From Marinobacter sediminum (GTDB lineage Bacteria > Pseudomonadota > Gammaproteobacteria > Pseudomonadales > Oleiphilaceae): a stretch of 64,000 bases of DNA. The notes below the pieces were generated by a model. It saw only the letters and a list, made by a program, of their open reading frames with translations. It was not told the DNA's origin and searched no databases. How positions within the stretch are numbered: the first letter of the stretch is position 1; each line of letters starts with the position of its first letter. The stretch is from positions 2,976,001-3,040,000 of the forward strand of contig NZ_JAGTWY010000001.1 of NCBI RefSeq assembly GCF_023657445.1, given 5' to 3'. This document shows positions 18,785 to 27,640 of the stretch, piece by piece. The position numbers and the translations under genes are program-made.

Positions 18785-19135
18785 TCATGATGTGGCGGCA
18801 ATGACTGAGATCTCCACCAACAACTCGGGGGACGCCATCTGGGCCTGCACACAGGCCCGTGCCGGAGCTTCCCCTTCAGGCACCCAGTTGTCCCAGATAT
18901 CGTTCAAGGCCTTGAAATCCGCCATATCTGAGAGATAAATCGTCGCCGACAGGATCTTGCTCCGGTCTGAGCCAATACTCTCCAGAAGCTCGTCGACTTT
19001 CTCCAGCATCCCGGTTACCTGGGCATGAATGTCGCCGTTCTTGTCCTTGGCAACCTGGCCACACAGGTAAGCCGTGCCATTGTGCTTTACGATCCGGCTC
19101 ATACGGCTGTTCGTGGAAATGCGTTCTATAGTCAT
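18785..19135 (-). CDS. RidA-family (YjgF) enamine/imine deaminase
   Basis: A 116-residue RidA-family protein that normally hydrolyses reactive 2-aminoacrylate or other imines released by PLP and FAD enzymes. It carries [12 protein letters not shown], the [25 protein letters not shown] block and the catalytic Arg in [18 protein letters not shown]. Start 19135 was chosen for AGGTGA 6 bases upstream; a GTG three codons earlier overlaps that site. It lies 38 bases after the FAD amino-acid oxidoreductase gene, the arrangement known from D-amino-acid catabolic loci (for example DguB beside DguA), where it would clear the imino-acid product. Confidence 0.9.
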   Translation of the reverse strand: MTIERISTNSRMSRIVKHNGTAYLCGQVAKDKNGDIHAQVTGMLEKVDELLESIGSDRSKILSATIYLSDMADFKALNDIWDNWVPEGEAPARACVQAQMASPELLVEISVIAATS

Positions 19136-19172
19136 TGATGTCACCTGAATTGAAAGTGGAATGGCGCTGAAG

Positions 19173-20426
19173 TCAGAACCGGGATACCGAATAGGGTTTC
19201 ATGGCGATACTCGTTTCCTCTCCAGCCACTAACTGCGCTACCAGACGACCGGTAATGGCACCTGTGGTGATCCCTATCTGGCCATGGCCAAAGGCGTAGT
19301 AGACGTTTGGAAAACGTGAAGCGCGGTCAATAACGGGCAAAGTGTCGGGCATGAACGAGCGGTACCCCATCCATTCTTCACCCTCAATGCTTTTTAAAGA
19401 TGGGAAGACGCGCTTGGCCTTCTCCGCAATGACTTTGGCCCGGTCAAAATTCGGCGAGCTATCCAGGCCGCCCATTTCGATCGTTCCGCCAATTCGAAGC
19501 CCGCCTTCCATCGGCGTGATAACAAAGCCGCCAGCGGCATAAGTCACCGGATGCTGCACATCAATACCGGCGTCAGTTACCGTGGTCGAGTAGCCCGCCA
19601 GTGCCTCTACTGGGACGGCATCCCCAAGCTCTTCAGCCAGTTTTCTTGACCAGGCACCCGCAGCAATAACAATGTGATCCGCCTGCACTTCTTCACCGCC
19701 ATCAACACTGACAGCGCGGACCCGCTGGCCATCGGTATTCAAGTTCCGAACCTTACCGGTAATCGCCGCGCCGCCCTTGCGCATAAACAGGTCATACAAG
19801 GACCTGACCAGGCGTTCAGGATCCGAAAAGTAATACCAACCCTTCTTCTTTACCGCACAGGCAAAATCAGCGGCAATACTCGGCTCCAGCTCCTGGAGCT
19901 GACGGCCCGTCAGATGCTCATGGTCATAACCAAGCGCACGCTCCATCTCAAGATTGGGCAGATCATCCTGATATTCAGCCTCCGTTTCGTATACAACCAG
20001 CGTCTCGTATGGTTTGACGATGTCGGAGATACCAGCTTCCTCAAGCCAGGGCTGATAGGCGTCGCCAGCCTGCGCGGTCAGTGTCGCCAACGCCTCACCG
20101 ATTTCCTGTATCCGGGAAGGCTTTGCCGCCATGAGAAAGCGAATGATCCATGGCATCAACTTCGGCAGATATCCGAGGCGGATGGACAGGGGACCTTTGG
20201 TATTAAGGAGCCAGCCCGGAACCTTCTTGAAGGTTCCGGGCTTTGAAAACGGCACGACAGAACCCACGGCCAACAGGCCACAGTTGCCTGACGATGCCTC
20301 CGCCGCAGGATATTTACTTTCTACCAGCGTTACGGCATACCCACGTTTTTGCAGTTCCAGAGCGGCACAAACACCAATGATACCGGCACCAATTACCACA
20401 ACAGACTGCTGATTACTGGATGTCAC
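19173..20426 (-). CDS. DadA-like FAD-dependent amino-acid oxidoreductase
   Basis: A 417-residue protein of the DAO family. The dinucleotide fold [28 protein letters not shown] is at residues 9-36, followed by [11 protein letters not shown], a central [11 protein letters not shown], and the C-terminal FAD contact [22 protein letters not shown]. It most likely oxidises a D-amino or secondary amino acid to an imine, with electrons to quinone or oxygen. The exact substrate cannot be read from the sequence. The start is GTG with AGGAAG upstream. A RidA-like gene follows and an amino-acid ABC transporter precedes it, so the imported compound is its likely substrate. It is not close enough to E. coli DadA to use that symbol. 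Confidence 0.85.
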   Translation of the reverse strand: MTSSNQQSVVVIGAGIIGVCAALELQKRGYAVTLVESKYPAAEASSGNCGLLAVGSVVPFSKPGTFKKVPGWLLNTKGPLSIRLGYLPKLMPWIIRFLMAAKPSRIQEIGEALATLTAQAGDAYQPWLEEAGISDIVKPYETLVVYETEAEYQDDLPNLEMERALGYDHEHLTGRQLQELEPSIAADFACAVKKKGWYYFSDPERLVRSLYDLFMRKGGAAITGKVRNLNTDGQRVRAVSVDGGEEVQADHIVIAAGAWSRKLAEELGDAVPVEALAGYSTTVTDAGIDVQHPVTYAAGGFVITPMEGGLRIGGTIEMGGLDSSPNFDRAKVIAEKAKRVFPSLKSIEGEEWMGYRSFMPDTLPVIDRASRFPNVYYAFGHGQIGITTGAITGRLVAQLVAGEETSIAMKPYSVSRF

Positions 20427-20481
20427 TTCTGCGCTTCCTATCCCGAATTATGTAATGCGTTGAATTTCAAACGGTGCCAGT

Positions 20482-21177
20482 TCAGGCGAGTTCCTGGGGG
20501 CTGCCGGAGGTCTTCATCTTCCGTTCCGCCCAACTGGCGAACCGCAAAACCGGATAACAGTAGATAAAGTAAAGAACAGCGATTAAGCCGTAGATAAACA
20601 TGGTGTCGCCCGGCATTCGCAGGATGGAGGTTTCGCCCTGACGGGTAAGTTCTGCGACCCCAATCACCGACAGCACAGCAGTACTCTTGATGACAATCAC
20701 ATAAATACTCGCCATGGGAGGCACGGTTAATTTAATGGCCTGGGGGACAATGACGTGATAGAGCGCCTGGGCCTTGGTCATGCCCACGGAGCGTGCGGCC
20801 TCTTCCTGTCCGGCCGGAATCGAATCGATGGCAGCCGCAACGATCGCAGTGACATAACTGGCCGTGTAAAGCGACAGAGAAACGATGGCAGCGGTGTAGC
20901 TGTCAAACTGAAGCCATGCAATGCCAAGTGATGGCAGCACAAAGTAAATGATATATATCTGAACCAGGTAAGGCGTGCCACGGAACAGGTGAACGTATAT
21001 ATTGATGACCAGTTTTAGTGATTTCGAATCAAGCGTTTTTATGATCCCGAGTATTGCCCCCAGGATGCTGCCTAACATAATAGCCACCGAAGAAACTTCG
21101 AATGTCTTCCACAGCCCATCCATCAAGAAGGGCGAGAGGCTGTTAATTATCTGCCATTTCTCAGAAAACCAATCCAT
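20482..21177 (-). CDS. Polar amino-acid ABC transporter permease (HisM/HisQ type)
   Basis: A 231-residue inner-membrane permease with about five helices. It has the FRGTPYLVQIYIIYF segment and the EAA loop ARSVGMTKAQALYHVIVPQA that contacts the ATPase, both typical of the family that imports polar amino acids. AGGGAGACAG precedes the ATG. It starts 12 bases after the partner permease and should form a heterodimer with it. Confidence 0.92.
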   Translation of the reverse strand: MDWFSEKWQIINSLSPFLMDGLWKTFEVSSVAIMLGSILGAILGIIKTLDSKSLKLVINIYVHLFRGTPYLVQIYIIYFVLPSLGIAWLQFDSYTAAIVSLSLYTASYVTAIVAAAIDSIPAGQEEAARSVGMTKAQALYHVIVPQAIKLTVPPMASIYVIVIKSTAVLSVIGVAELTRQGETSILRMPGDTMFIYGLIAVLYFIYCYPVLRFASWAERKMKTSGSPQELA

Positions 21178-21189
21178 AACTGTCTCCCT

Positions 21190-21876
21190 CTATTGAGCGC
21201 CGGCCAGATTTCCGCTTAGCTTTTTCTGAATAAATCCAGAAGCAACCAGCATCAATAGATAAATAATCAGATAACAAATCGCTGTTGTGACATAACTTTC
21301 GGTAGCAGATACAGTTTCTGAAAACATAAGCAAACCGGCGCCCATTAATTCGAAGACGGCGATAATACTGAGCAGCGACGTATCCTTTACAAGGATTACT
21401 GTTTGGCCTAGCAACGGCGAAATTAGTTTGGCGATTGCCTGTGGCAGAATAATGTAATAAAGAACCTGTGGCCGACTCATACCGACAGCCATTGCACCCT
21501 CGGTCTGAGTCCGTGGAACCGACATAATACCGGCTCGAATGATCTCGGCCATAAAGGGTGTGGTATGCAGGGTAAGTGCGATAACACCCGTCTGCATCTC
21601 ATTAAAAAAGTTACCAATTAAATGAGGTAACCCGTAATAAATGAGATATATCTGAATAAGAAGTGGTGTTGCGCGAACAAACTGAATATATGCAGCTGCA
21701 GTACGCCAGATAACACCTACCGATGACATTCGCATCAATGCCAGGAATATGCCGAAAAATATCGATAGAACCAGACAAACCAGTGAGATCCATACCGTAT
21801 TAATAATGCCGTCAATAAATATATCGGCATAGTCGGCAACAATTCGAAAATTAAATAATTCAGTAAGCCAGTACAT
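21190..21876 (-). CDS. Polar amino-acid ABC transporter permease (second subunit)
   Basis: A 228-residue inner-membrane permease, paralogous to the next gene. It has FVRATPLLIQIYLIYYGLP and the EAA loop GAMAVGMSRPQVLYYIILPQA. AGAGGCAGCAA precedes the ATG. The local sequence is more AT-rich than its neighbours, as is common for membrane proteins. Confidence 0.92.
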   Translation of the reverse strand: MYWLTELFNFRIVADYADIFIDGIINTVWISLVCLVLSIFFGIFLALMRMSSVGVIWRTAAAYIQFVRATPLLIQIYLIYYGLPHLIGNFFNEMQTGVIALTLHTTPFMAEIIRAGIMSVPRTQTEGAMAVGMSRPQVLYYIILPQAIAKLISPLLGQTVILVKDTSLLSIIAVFELMGAGLLMFSETVSATESYVTTAICYLIIYLLMLVASGFIQKKLSGNLAGAQ

Positions 21877-21972
21877 TTGCTGCCTCTTAATACCTACATT
21901 AGCTCACAAGGCGTATTTGAAGCCCTACAGCGGAGACAAATGAAAGGAGAGTAAGATGGTGCGGAAGACCCG

Positions 21973-21987
21973 CGCGTTTATCACGCG
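21973..21987. repeat. Short palindrome between binding-protein and permease genes
   Basis: CGCGT (21973-21977) and ACGCG (21983-21987) flank TTATC. Hairpins after binding-protein genes often protect the upstream mRNA or reduce read-through so that the binding protein is made in excess. That role is inferred here, and the stem is short. Confidence 0.3.
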
Positions 21988-22020
21988 AGCCTCCTTTGCT
22001 GTGCCAGGTCAGTCAGCAGA

Positions 22021-22815
22021 TTAGTTGTGATCTGCCTGCCAATCGGTGCTGTTCCACCAGTAGTCCAGCATCGCTTCGTGGCGACCATCACTCTCAATCA
22101 ATCTGAGGTAGTTGTTCAGTGCCAGCAACAGGTGGATCGAATCCGGGCGGACGGCGAAACCAAGCGGCTCTTTTTTGAGCGAGCCGATAATTTCCAGTTC
22201 ATTGTTTTGTTTGAGGAAACCAGCCAGGGCTGCACGGTCGGATACACCCGCATCGACACGGCCACTCAGCAGAGACTGAACCACCTGAGGCGTACCTCCG
22301 GCATACGGCTTCAGGTCAGCCTCCGGCAGTTTTGCGCGGACCTGATCAGCATAGGACGAAGCCTGTGCTGCGCCGATCGAGTAATCCTCATTATTGAGGG
22401 TCTTCCAGGAATCGAAGCCTTTTTCTTTTTTCGCAAAGACCACGATCTCAGAATGAAACGCCGGATCTGTGAACAGCATTTTCATGTGCCGCTTCGCAGT
22501 CGGTGTCATGTCAGCGGCAATCATATCGACTTTGCCCGAGGTCAGCGCCGGGATCAGGCCTTTCCAGTCATAGTCTTTAATCACCAGCTCAACACCCATG
22601 TCATCGGCAAAGGTCTGTGCCAGTTCGATCGCGAGGCCGGTACGCTCGCCGTTTTTGTCAATAAAGCTGACAGGGGGGCCCTGTGTCTGCACAGCAATAC
22701 GAAGCTCTCCGGTATTGCTGACTTTTTCCATGGTGCTTTCGGCACTGGCTACAGAGCTCATGGCTCCCAGGCATATAGCCATTACGGCCACGAACATACG
22801 CTTAACAGTAAGCAT
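22021..22815 (-). CDS. Amino-acid ABC transporter substrate-binding protein (family 3)
   Basis: A 264-residue periplasmic solute-binding protein. Signal peptide MLTVKRMFVAVMAICLGAMSSVASA is followed by GELRIAVQTQGPPVSFID, ELAQTFADDMGVELVIKDYDW, KVDMIAADMTPTAKR and a late SLLSGRVDAGVSDR, as in family 3 binders of polar amino acids. Start 22815 was chosen for GGAGGAG 7 bases upstream and for the signal peptide; a longer frame would bury it. The Asp-rich pocket region and the AST neighbours fit a cationic amino acid, but the ligand is not proven. Confidence 0.92.
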   Translation of the reverse strand: MLTVKRMFVAVMAICLGAMSSVASAESTMEKVSNTGELRIAVQTQGPPVSFIDKNGERTGLAIELAQTFADDMGVELVIKDYDWKGLIPALTSGKVDMIAADMTPTAKRHMKMLFTDPAFHSEIVVFAKKEKGFDSWKTLNNEDYSIGAAQASSYADQVRAKLPEADLKPYAGGTPQVVQSLLSGRVDAGVSDRAALAGFLKQNNELEIIGSLKKEPLGFAVRPDSIHLLLALNNYLRLIESDGRHEAMLDYWWNSTDWQADHN

Positions 22816-22913
22816 CTGATCTCTCCTCCACTTTTTGCTTTTTTTTAATAGGGCTCGAATCAAAGAGCCCCTGAAAGGCGCGCTGCCACCGTTAAAGCGG
22901 TGATACAGCGGGC

Positions 22914-23708
22914 TTAAATGATCTGTTCCAGAAATTTCTGGGCCCGAGTGCTCTTGGGGGCATCGAAAAAACTGTCCGGAGATCCTTCCTCAACGATTTC
23001 GCCGCCATCCATAAAAATAACGCGGTCTGCGACTTCCCTGGCAAAACCCATTTCGTGAGTCACAACAGCCATCGTCATGCCATCCCGGGCAAGGTCCTTC
23101 ATCAGGTTGAGAACACCGCTAACTGTCTCGGGATCCAGTGCTGATGTCGCTTCATCAAACAGCATCATCTTCGGGTTCATCGCAAGTGCGCGGGCTATAG
23201 CAACCCTCTGTTGCTGGCCACCCGAGAGTTGTCTGGGGTAGTTGTTTTCCCTGTCCGGAATTCCCACTTTATCGAGCAGCTTGCGGGCAACCTCCTGCGC
23301 CTCACTCTTGTCCCTTTTTAGAACCACCACTTGCGGCAGGACAATGTTTTCGAGGCAGGTTTTGTTCTCGAAAAGATTGAAATGCTGAAACACCATGCCC
23401 ACTTCCGTCCGAAGCGTATTCATGCAGGTTTTCCGGTCAGAAAGTTCAGCACCATCAATACTGATACTGCCCTCGTCGATACCTTCCAGGCCATTCAGAG
23501 TCCTCAGCAAGGTACTTTTACCGGAACCACTCGGCCCGATAATGACAACGACTTCGCCCCGCTTGATTTCGTTACTGACGTTATTGAGCGCAAGCACCGA
23601 AGTCTTGCCACCATCAATACTGAAACGCCTCGACACCTTGTCGATCACGACCATGGATTCGCCGGTGCCCGTTGACCCGTCCTTTCCAGTTTCATTTAAA
23701 GATGTCAT
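22914..23708 (-). CDS. Amino-acid ABC transporter ATPase (GlnQ/HisP type)
   Basis: A 264-residue cytoplasmic ATPase with Walker [11 protein letters not shown]-loop [12 protein letters not shown], signature LSGGQQQR, Walker [15 protein letters not shown] and the switch His in VVTHEMGFA. The 18 residues before the fold are an extra Gly/Ser/Thr-rich tail. GGAGAGAACTGC precedes the ATG. It is the first gene of the nine-gene minus-strand set and faces the LysR regulator. Confidence 0.93.
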   Translation of the reverse strand: MTSLNETGKDGSTGTGESMVVIDKVSRRFSIDGGKTSVLALNNVSNEIKRGEVVVIIGPSGSGKSTLLRTLNGLEGIDEGSISIDGAELSDRKTCMNTLRTEVGMVFQHFNLFENKTCLENIVLPQVVVLKRDKSEAQEVARKLLDKVGIPDRENNYPRQLSGGQQQRVAIARALAMNPKMMLFDEATSALDPETVSGVLNLMKDLARDGMTMAVVTHEMGFAREVADRVIFMDGGEIVEEGSPDSFFDAPKSTRAQKFLEQII

Positions 23709-23827
23709 GCAGTTCTCTCCAACAAATCCGGTCTCTACGACGGGTACACAATAGAAAAAAGGGCGGAGGGGTTACTTTGCAATGAACGCCTGTCGCTGTG
23801 TTTTAACACCGTCTTTTTATAAGTAGT

Positions 23828-23894
23828 TTCAACCATAGCAACGGGGTTGCTATAATCCTAATGAAACTATATTTACAACTATTAACCTATGGTT
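23828..23894. promoter_or_regulatory. LysR-controlled divergent promoter with palindromic operator
   Basis: A palindrome ATAGCAAC-GGG-GTTGCTAT (23835-23853) lies between a weak -35 TTCAAC (23828-23833) and a perfect -10 TATAAT (23851-23856), 17 bases apart, pointing at the lysR-type gene. A second, wider inverted pair AACCATAG (23831-23838) / CTATGGTT (23887-23894) frames it. On the other strand a TATAAA-like -10 for the transporter operon lies just upstream of the palindrome. This fits a LysR activator that represses itself. Confidence 0.6.
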
Positions 23895-23901
23895 ATGACC
23901 T

Positions 23902-24810
23902 ATGAATGTCAAACAGCTGCGACTTTTCCATGAAGTGCTGAGTACCGGGAAAATGTCGAGGGCGGCAGAGCGCTTGAACTTCAGCCAGCCAGCCGCCAGC
24001 AAAATGCTGGGGAACCTCGAAGAGAAAGTGGGCTATCGGCTCTTCTTCAGGCAAAACGGACAATTGAATCCAACCCCTGAAGCGCTGTACCTGCACGAAG
24101 AGGTTATGACGATCCTGAGAAGTCTTAAGCGATTGGAAGACAGCTTTGAAAGGGCGAAATACGGCCAGCTGGGCCGACTCAATATTGCATCGATTCTTGG
24201 ACCCAGCTACAGCTTTTTACCGGGAATTTTCGACGCTTATGCCGGAGATAACTCACAGTTGAAGCTTAACCTGCAGGTTCACAACTCCCGGACAATTCGC
24301 GACTCTGTGGCATCCGGGCAGTTCGAACTTGGCCTGGTGGATAAAAGTGCACCATCATCCAGTTATAACTCTGAAGTGTTCGACCTTCCCTGCTTTTGCG
24401 CCCTGCATAAGAACCACCCAGCAGCAGATAACGAGGTGTTATCACCGGAGCTGCTGGACGGGGAGGTCTGGATAACGCTTGATCCCGAGCATATAACCTA
24501 CCAGCTACTCAGCAACCACTATCTGGCCGCAGGCGCAAAATTTATCCCGAAAATCGAGGTAAATGCGACGTTACACTCCCTGCCATTCGTACAGCAGATG
24601 CGCGGAATTGCTTTGGTGGACGTGGTGAACCTTTATCACTTCACCAATGTTTATCCCATGGACCAGATCGTGTTCCGGCGGTTTGCTCCAGCTATTGTGG
24701 AACCTCTGGAACTTATCAGCATCAACAGTCGGCCACTGTCCAAACCTGCAGCCGAGCTGAAATCAATCCTGACCAACGAACTGGAGGAGCTTTGCCGGAC
24801 CTATGGCTGA
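23902..24810 (+). CDS. LysR-family transcriptional regulator
   Basis: A 302-residue LTTR. The N-terminal winged helix-turn-helix (MNVKQLRLFHEVLSTGKMSRAAERLNFSQPAASKMLGNLEEKVGYRLFFR) is followed by a linker helix and a periplasmic-binding-like effector domain (about 90-295). It is divergent from the transporter and catabolic genes with a 193-base gap, the usual layout for a LysR activator and its target. The effector is probably the imported amino acid or a catabolite (inference). Confidence 0.92.
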   Translation: MNVKQLRLFHEVLSTGKMSRAAERLNFSQPAASKMLGNLEEKVGYRLFFRQNGQLNPTPEALYLHEEVMTILRSLKRLEDSFERAKYGQLGRLNIASILGPSYSFLPGIFDAYAGDNSQLKLNLQVHNSRTIRDSVASGQFELGLVDKSAPSSSYNSEVFDLPCFCALHKNHPAADNEVLSPELLDGEVWITLDPEHITYQLLSNHYLAAGAKFIPKIEVNATLHSLPFVQQMRGIALVDVVNLYHFTNVYPMDQIVFRRFAPAIVEPLELISINSRPLSKPAAELKSILTNELEELCRTYG

Positions 24811-24825
24811 CACCGGAGGCGAGTT

Positions 24826-24858
24826 AGCAAAATAAAAAAACCCCGTAAAAACGGGGTT
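24826..24858 (-). terminator. Strong minus-strand intrinsic terminator downstream of lysR
   Basis: AACCCCGT (24839-24846) pairs with ACGGGGTT (24851-24858) around AAAA. On the minus strand the stem is followed by TTTTTTTATTTT, a textbook terminator. On the plus strand only TT follows, so it is weak for the lysR transcript. No minus-strand gene lies upstream of it. Confidence 0.7.
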
Positions 24859-25040
24859 AAGGCTAGCGCTGTGCTGGAGGGAGAAGTAAGTGGCATTCGC
24901 CGCTTAACTTCTTTCTACAGTTTCCATTATGCATATCCAGGATTACACCTGAGTGTCCGATGGATTACCTTTTTGACAGGCTTTCACAGTGAGGTGTTTC
25001 ATCATAATTAGGTTGCACACTCTAGTGCCGGGCGCTAATT
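24859..25040 (-). ncRNA. Candidate small RNA ending at the minus-strand terminator
   Basis: Between the terminator and the next plus-strand gene lies about 230 bases with no coding frame. Just before the terminator (minus-strand order) is a second stem: GAAGTAAG (24883-24890) with CTTAACTTC (24903-24911) and an inner GGC/GCC pair. Stem, A/U-poor linker, then terminator is a common small-RNA layout. No good promoter was identified, so the 5' end is only a guess. Confidence 0.3.
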
Positions 25041-25087
25041 TCACGGGATAATCTTTCTTAACGTTTTCCAGTCACGGAGATTGCGAC

Positions 25088-25369
25088 ATGAACACTCAGA
25101 AACTGCTGAACATGGCCCTCGGCGGCGTTGACTCGCTGGGATTTCGGCTTGACCAGCTGGGGATTACCGGAAAGGTTAACCGTCATAACATCGCGGCTTT
25201 TCTGATGGCCGAACAATGGCACCTTGAAGGCGAATGGGACAGCATTCAGGCCAGGGTGGATCGTCGGCGCTCACAGTTCGAGCAGATTACTCACTTCGTC
25301 GAAACCCGGGCGGACGCGGTATTGGGCCCGGTGTTAAAGCGCGTAAACCGGTTCCGCACCGGCCAGTAA
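25088..25369 (+). CDS. Hypothetical small basic protein
   Basis: A 93-residue protein that I do not recognise. It has no signal peptide or membrane helix, begins with a mildly hydrophobic helix (LLNMALGGVDSLGF) and continues as a charged, Arg-rich helical segment (QARVDRRRSQFEQITHFVETRADAVLGPVLKRVNRFR). GGAGATTGCGAC before the ATG and the coding-like third-position bias support a real gene. Single gene; its stop is 6 bases from that of the convergent kinase. Confidence 0.6.
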   Translation: MNTQKLLNMALGGVDSLGFRLDQLGITGKVNRHNIAAFLMAEQWHLEGEWDSIQARVDRRRSQFEQITHFVETRADAVLGPVLKRVNRFRTGQ

Positions 25370-25375
25370 AGAATG

Positions 25376-26857
25376 TCAGGCACCGCTGGTTTCAGTCGGA
25401 TTAAGGGTCTCCTCTCCGACAGAATCAGCGGGTAACCCGGTCTGTGCGGCCTTGATCCGTTTGCGTACGCCCGTGAATTCCGGCATACGAATCGCTACCG
25501 TTAGTCCCGGCGGGTTCTCACCCGGATAGGTATCACTAAGAACGATCCGCCCCTGATGTATCTCGGCTACCGCACTGACCAAACTCAGGCCCAATCCATT
25601 GCCCGGCAATGAACGGCTCTTTCCGACTCGATAAAAGCGCTGGAAGACTTGATCTTTCTCTTCGTCGGGAATCCCGATACCGCTGTCACGCACCTCGAAG
25701 ATTGCTTCCGCATCTTCCTTCCGCACGGATACGCCGATAACACCATGCTCCGGCGTATATTTGATAGCGTTATCGATCAGGTTGCTGACCATCTGGAACA
25801 GCAGGTCCCGGTCGCCTTCAATCATCACTCCGTTTTCCAGCCCCTGCTCGAACTGCTGCTCCTTGTCTTCCGCAAGGGCCTCATACAACTCACAGGCATC
25901 GGTGACCAGCTCGTCCAGAGAGACCGGCTTCATGTCTGCCGTGTTACCACGGGTTTCCAGACGGGCAATGCGCAGCAGGGCGTTAAATGTAGCCAGCAGC
26001 TGGTCGGCCTCGGCGACGGCGCGACCTGCCTGTTCCCGGGCCTCATCGTTATCCACTGACATCAGGGTGTTTTCCAGCTGGTTCCTCAGCCTGGTCAACG
26101 GCGTTCTCAGGTCATGGGCAATGCTATCGGAGACATGACGGATGCCTTCCATCAGGTACACAATTCGGTCCAGCATCTGATTGAGGTTTTCCGCCAGCTG
26201 GTCGAAATCATCATCGGTCCCCCGGGTGGGGATTCGCAGGGACAGGTGGCCATTCATGATGCGGCGGGAGGTGTTGTTGATCACCTCAATACGCTTGGTT
26301 GTACTCCGGCTCATGAGGAAGCCGCCCAACAAGGCCAGCGCCAGGGTGATGCCCATCCCCCAGTTGATTGCGGTTTCGATCACCCGCTTGAGATTGGTCA
26401 GTTCATCAACGTCCCGGCCTACCAATAACCGCAGACCACCCTGCACCTCGAAGATGCGGGCTCGGGCCAGGCGCCGTGGCCCGGACCAACCCACCGATTC
26501 ATCGAGAGTGAAGTTGATCCAGCCACTGTCGGACCGGCTACCCTCCGGCCAGGACTCTATATTGCCAGCAAGCTTGAGGAAATCATCGGTGGCTAGCAGA
26601 TAGATGGACTTGGCATTGGGGTCGCGAGCGACCCGCTCACGGATAATGGTAATAAGGCCGTTCACACCTCGGCCCCGATACTGCTCCGCCAGGCCGGCGA
26701 TTTCCGCTTCAATGGTTTCGTCGGTCTGGGCGGCCATAAAGCCCGCCGTGCGCCAGTAGATAAAGGCCAGCAACAAAAACACCGAAGTGGCAAACACCAC
26801 CATGTACAGCAGTGCAAGCTGAAACGACGAGGTCCTGAGCTGGCTAAGCAGTTTCAC
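25376..26857 (-). CDS. Two-component sensor histidine kinase
   Basis: About 493 residues from the GTG at 26857, which overlaps the regulator gene by 14 bases; an ATG at 26875 would add 6 residues. Membrane helices lie at about 12-35 and 165-190, with a 130-residue periplasmic sensor between them. Then come HAMP (RRIMNGHLSLRIPTRGTDDDFDQLAENLNQML), the H-box SIAHDLRTPLTRLRNQLE, the N-box NLIDNAIKYTPE and G-boxes DSGIGIPDEEKD and GNGLGLSLV. The C-terminal 40 residues are a polar tail. The signal is unknown. Paired with the regulator next to it. Confidence 0.9.
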   Translation of the reverse strand: MKLLSQLRTSSFQLALLYMVVFATSVFLLLAFIYWRTAGFMAAQTDETIEAEIAGLAEQYRGRGVNGLITIIRERVARDPNAKSIYLLATDDFLKLAGNIESWPEGSRSDSGWINFTLDESVGWSGPRRLARARIFEVQGGLRLLVGRDVDELTNLKRVIETAINWGMGITLALALLGGFLMSRSTTKRIEVINNTSRRIMNGHLSLRIPTRGTDDDFDQLAENLNQMLDRIVYLMEGIRHVSDSIAHDLRTPLTRLRNQLENTLMSVDNDEAREQAGRAVAEADQLLATFNALLRIARLETRGNTADMKPVSLDELVTDACELYEALAEDKEQQFEQGLENGVMIEGDRDLLFQMVSNLIDNAIKYTPEHGVIGVSVRKEDAEAIFEVRDSGIGIPDEEKDQVFQRFYRVGKSRSLPGNGLGLSLVSAVAEIHQGRIVLSDTYPGENPPGLTVAIRMPEFTGVRKRIKAAQTGLPADSVGEETLNPTETSGA

Positions 26858-27524
26858 GTAACATGTATCCTGCACCCCTTATGGTTTGCAGCAGGGGTGT
26901 ATCGAATTCCTTGTCGATTTTTGCGCGCAGGCGGCTGATGTGCACGTCAATCACGTTGGTCTGGGGATCGAAATGATAGTCCCATACTTTTTCCAGCAGC
27001 ATGGTCCGGGTCACCACCTGGCCCGCATTGCGCATAAGATATTCCAGCAACCGGAACTCCCGCGGCTGCACATCAATGCTTTGTCCTGCACGTTTGACGG
27101 TCCGGGCCAGCAAGTCCATCTCCAGATCCGCGACCCGCAGCACGGTTTCCGTTTCCGCAGCCTGGCGATTGCGACGAACCAGAGATTCGATGCGTGCCAA
27201 CAGTTCCGTAAATGAAAAAGGCTTGGTCAGGTAGTCGTCACCACCACCGCGCAGGCCTTCAACTCGGTCATCAACATCACCCAGGGCACTCAGAATGAGG
27301 ACAGGTACCTGATTGCCGGTAGCTCGGACCGTCTTGATGATCGACAGGCCATCCATCCCCGGCAACATGCGATCCACAATCATGATGTCGTAGTCTTCAC
27401 TGGCTGCCATCATCATGCCTTCCTTTCCATCGGCAGCATGATCCACCACGAAGTCGGATTCCTTCAGCCCTTTGACCAGGTAATTGGCTACGTCCTGATC
27501 GTCTTCGATTACCAGTGCTTTCAC
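26844..27524 (-). CDS. Two-component response regulator (OmpR/PhoB type)
   Basis: A 226-residue regulator. The receiver has acidic pair E7/D8/D9, phosphoacceptor D51 (IVDRMLPG) and K101 (LTKPF). The winged helix has VQPREFRLLEYLMRNAGQVVTR and NVIDVHISRLRAKID, ending RGAGYML. It starts the operon and its 3' end overlaps the kinase gene, so the two are translationally coupled. The QseB/CzcR-like build does not reveal the target genes. Confidence 0.92.
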   Translation of the reverse strand: MKALVIEDDQDVANYLVKGLKESDFVVDHAADGKEGMMMAASEDYDIMIVDRMLPGMDGLSIIKTVRATGNQVPVLILSALGDVDDRVEGLRGGGDDYLTKPFSFTELLARIESLVRRNRQAAETETVLRVADLEMDLLARTVKRAGQSIDVQPREFRLLEYLMRNAGQVVTRTMLLEKVWDYHFDPQTNVIDVHISRLRAKIDKEFDTPLLQTIRGAGYMLRETA

Positions 27525-27640
27525 CGGCGTTCCTCCCGATAGCGGATTACATTAACGACTTACCTTGAGCACAAGGGTACGAAGAAGTCTCAAAGCCGGC
27601 CAGTTACGATCTTGTAAGAGGGTGTCGCCTATGGCGACGG

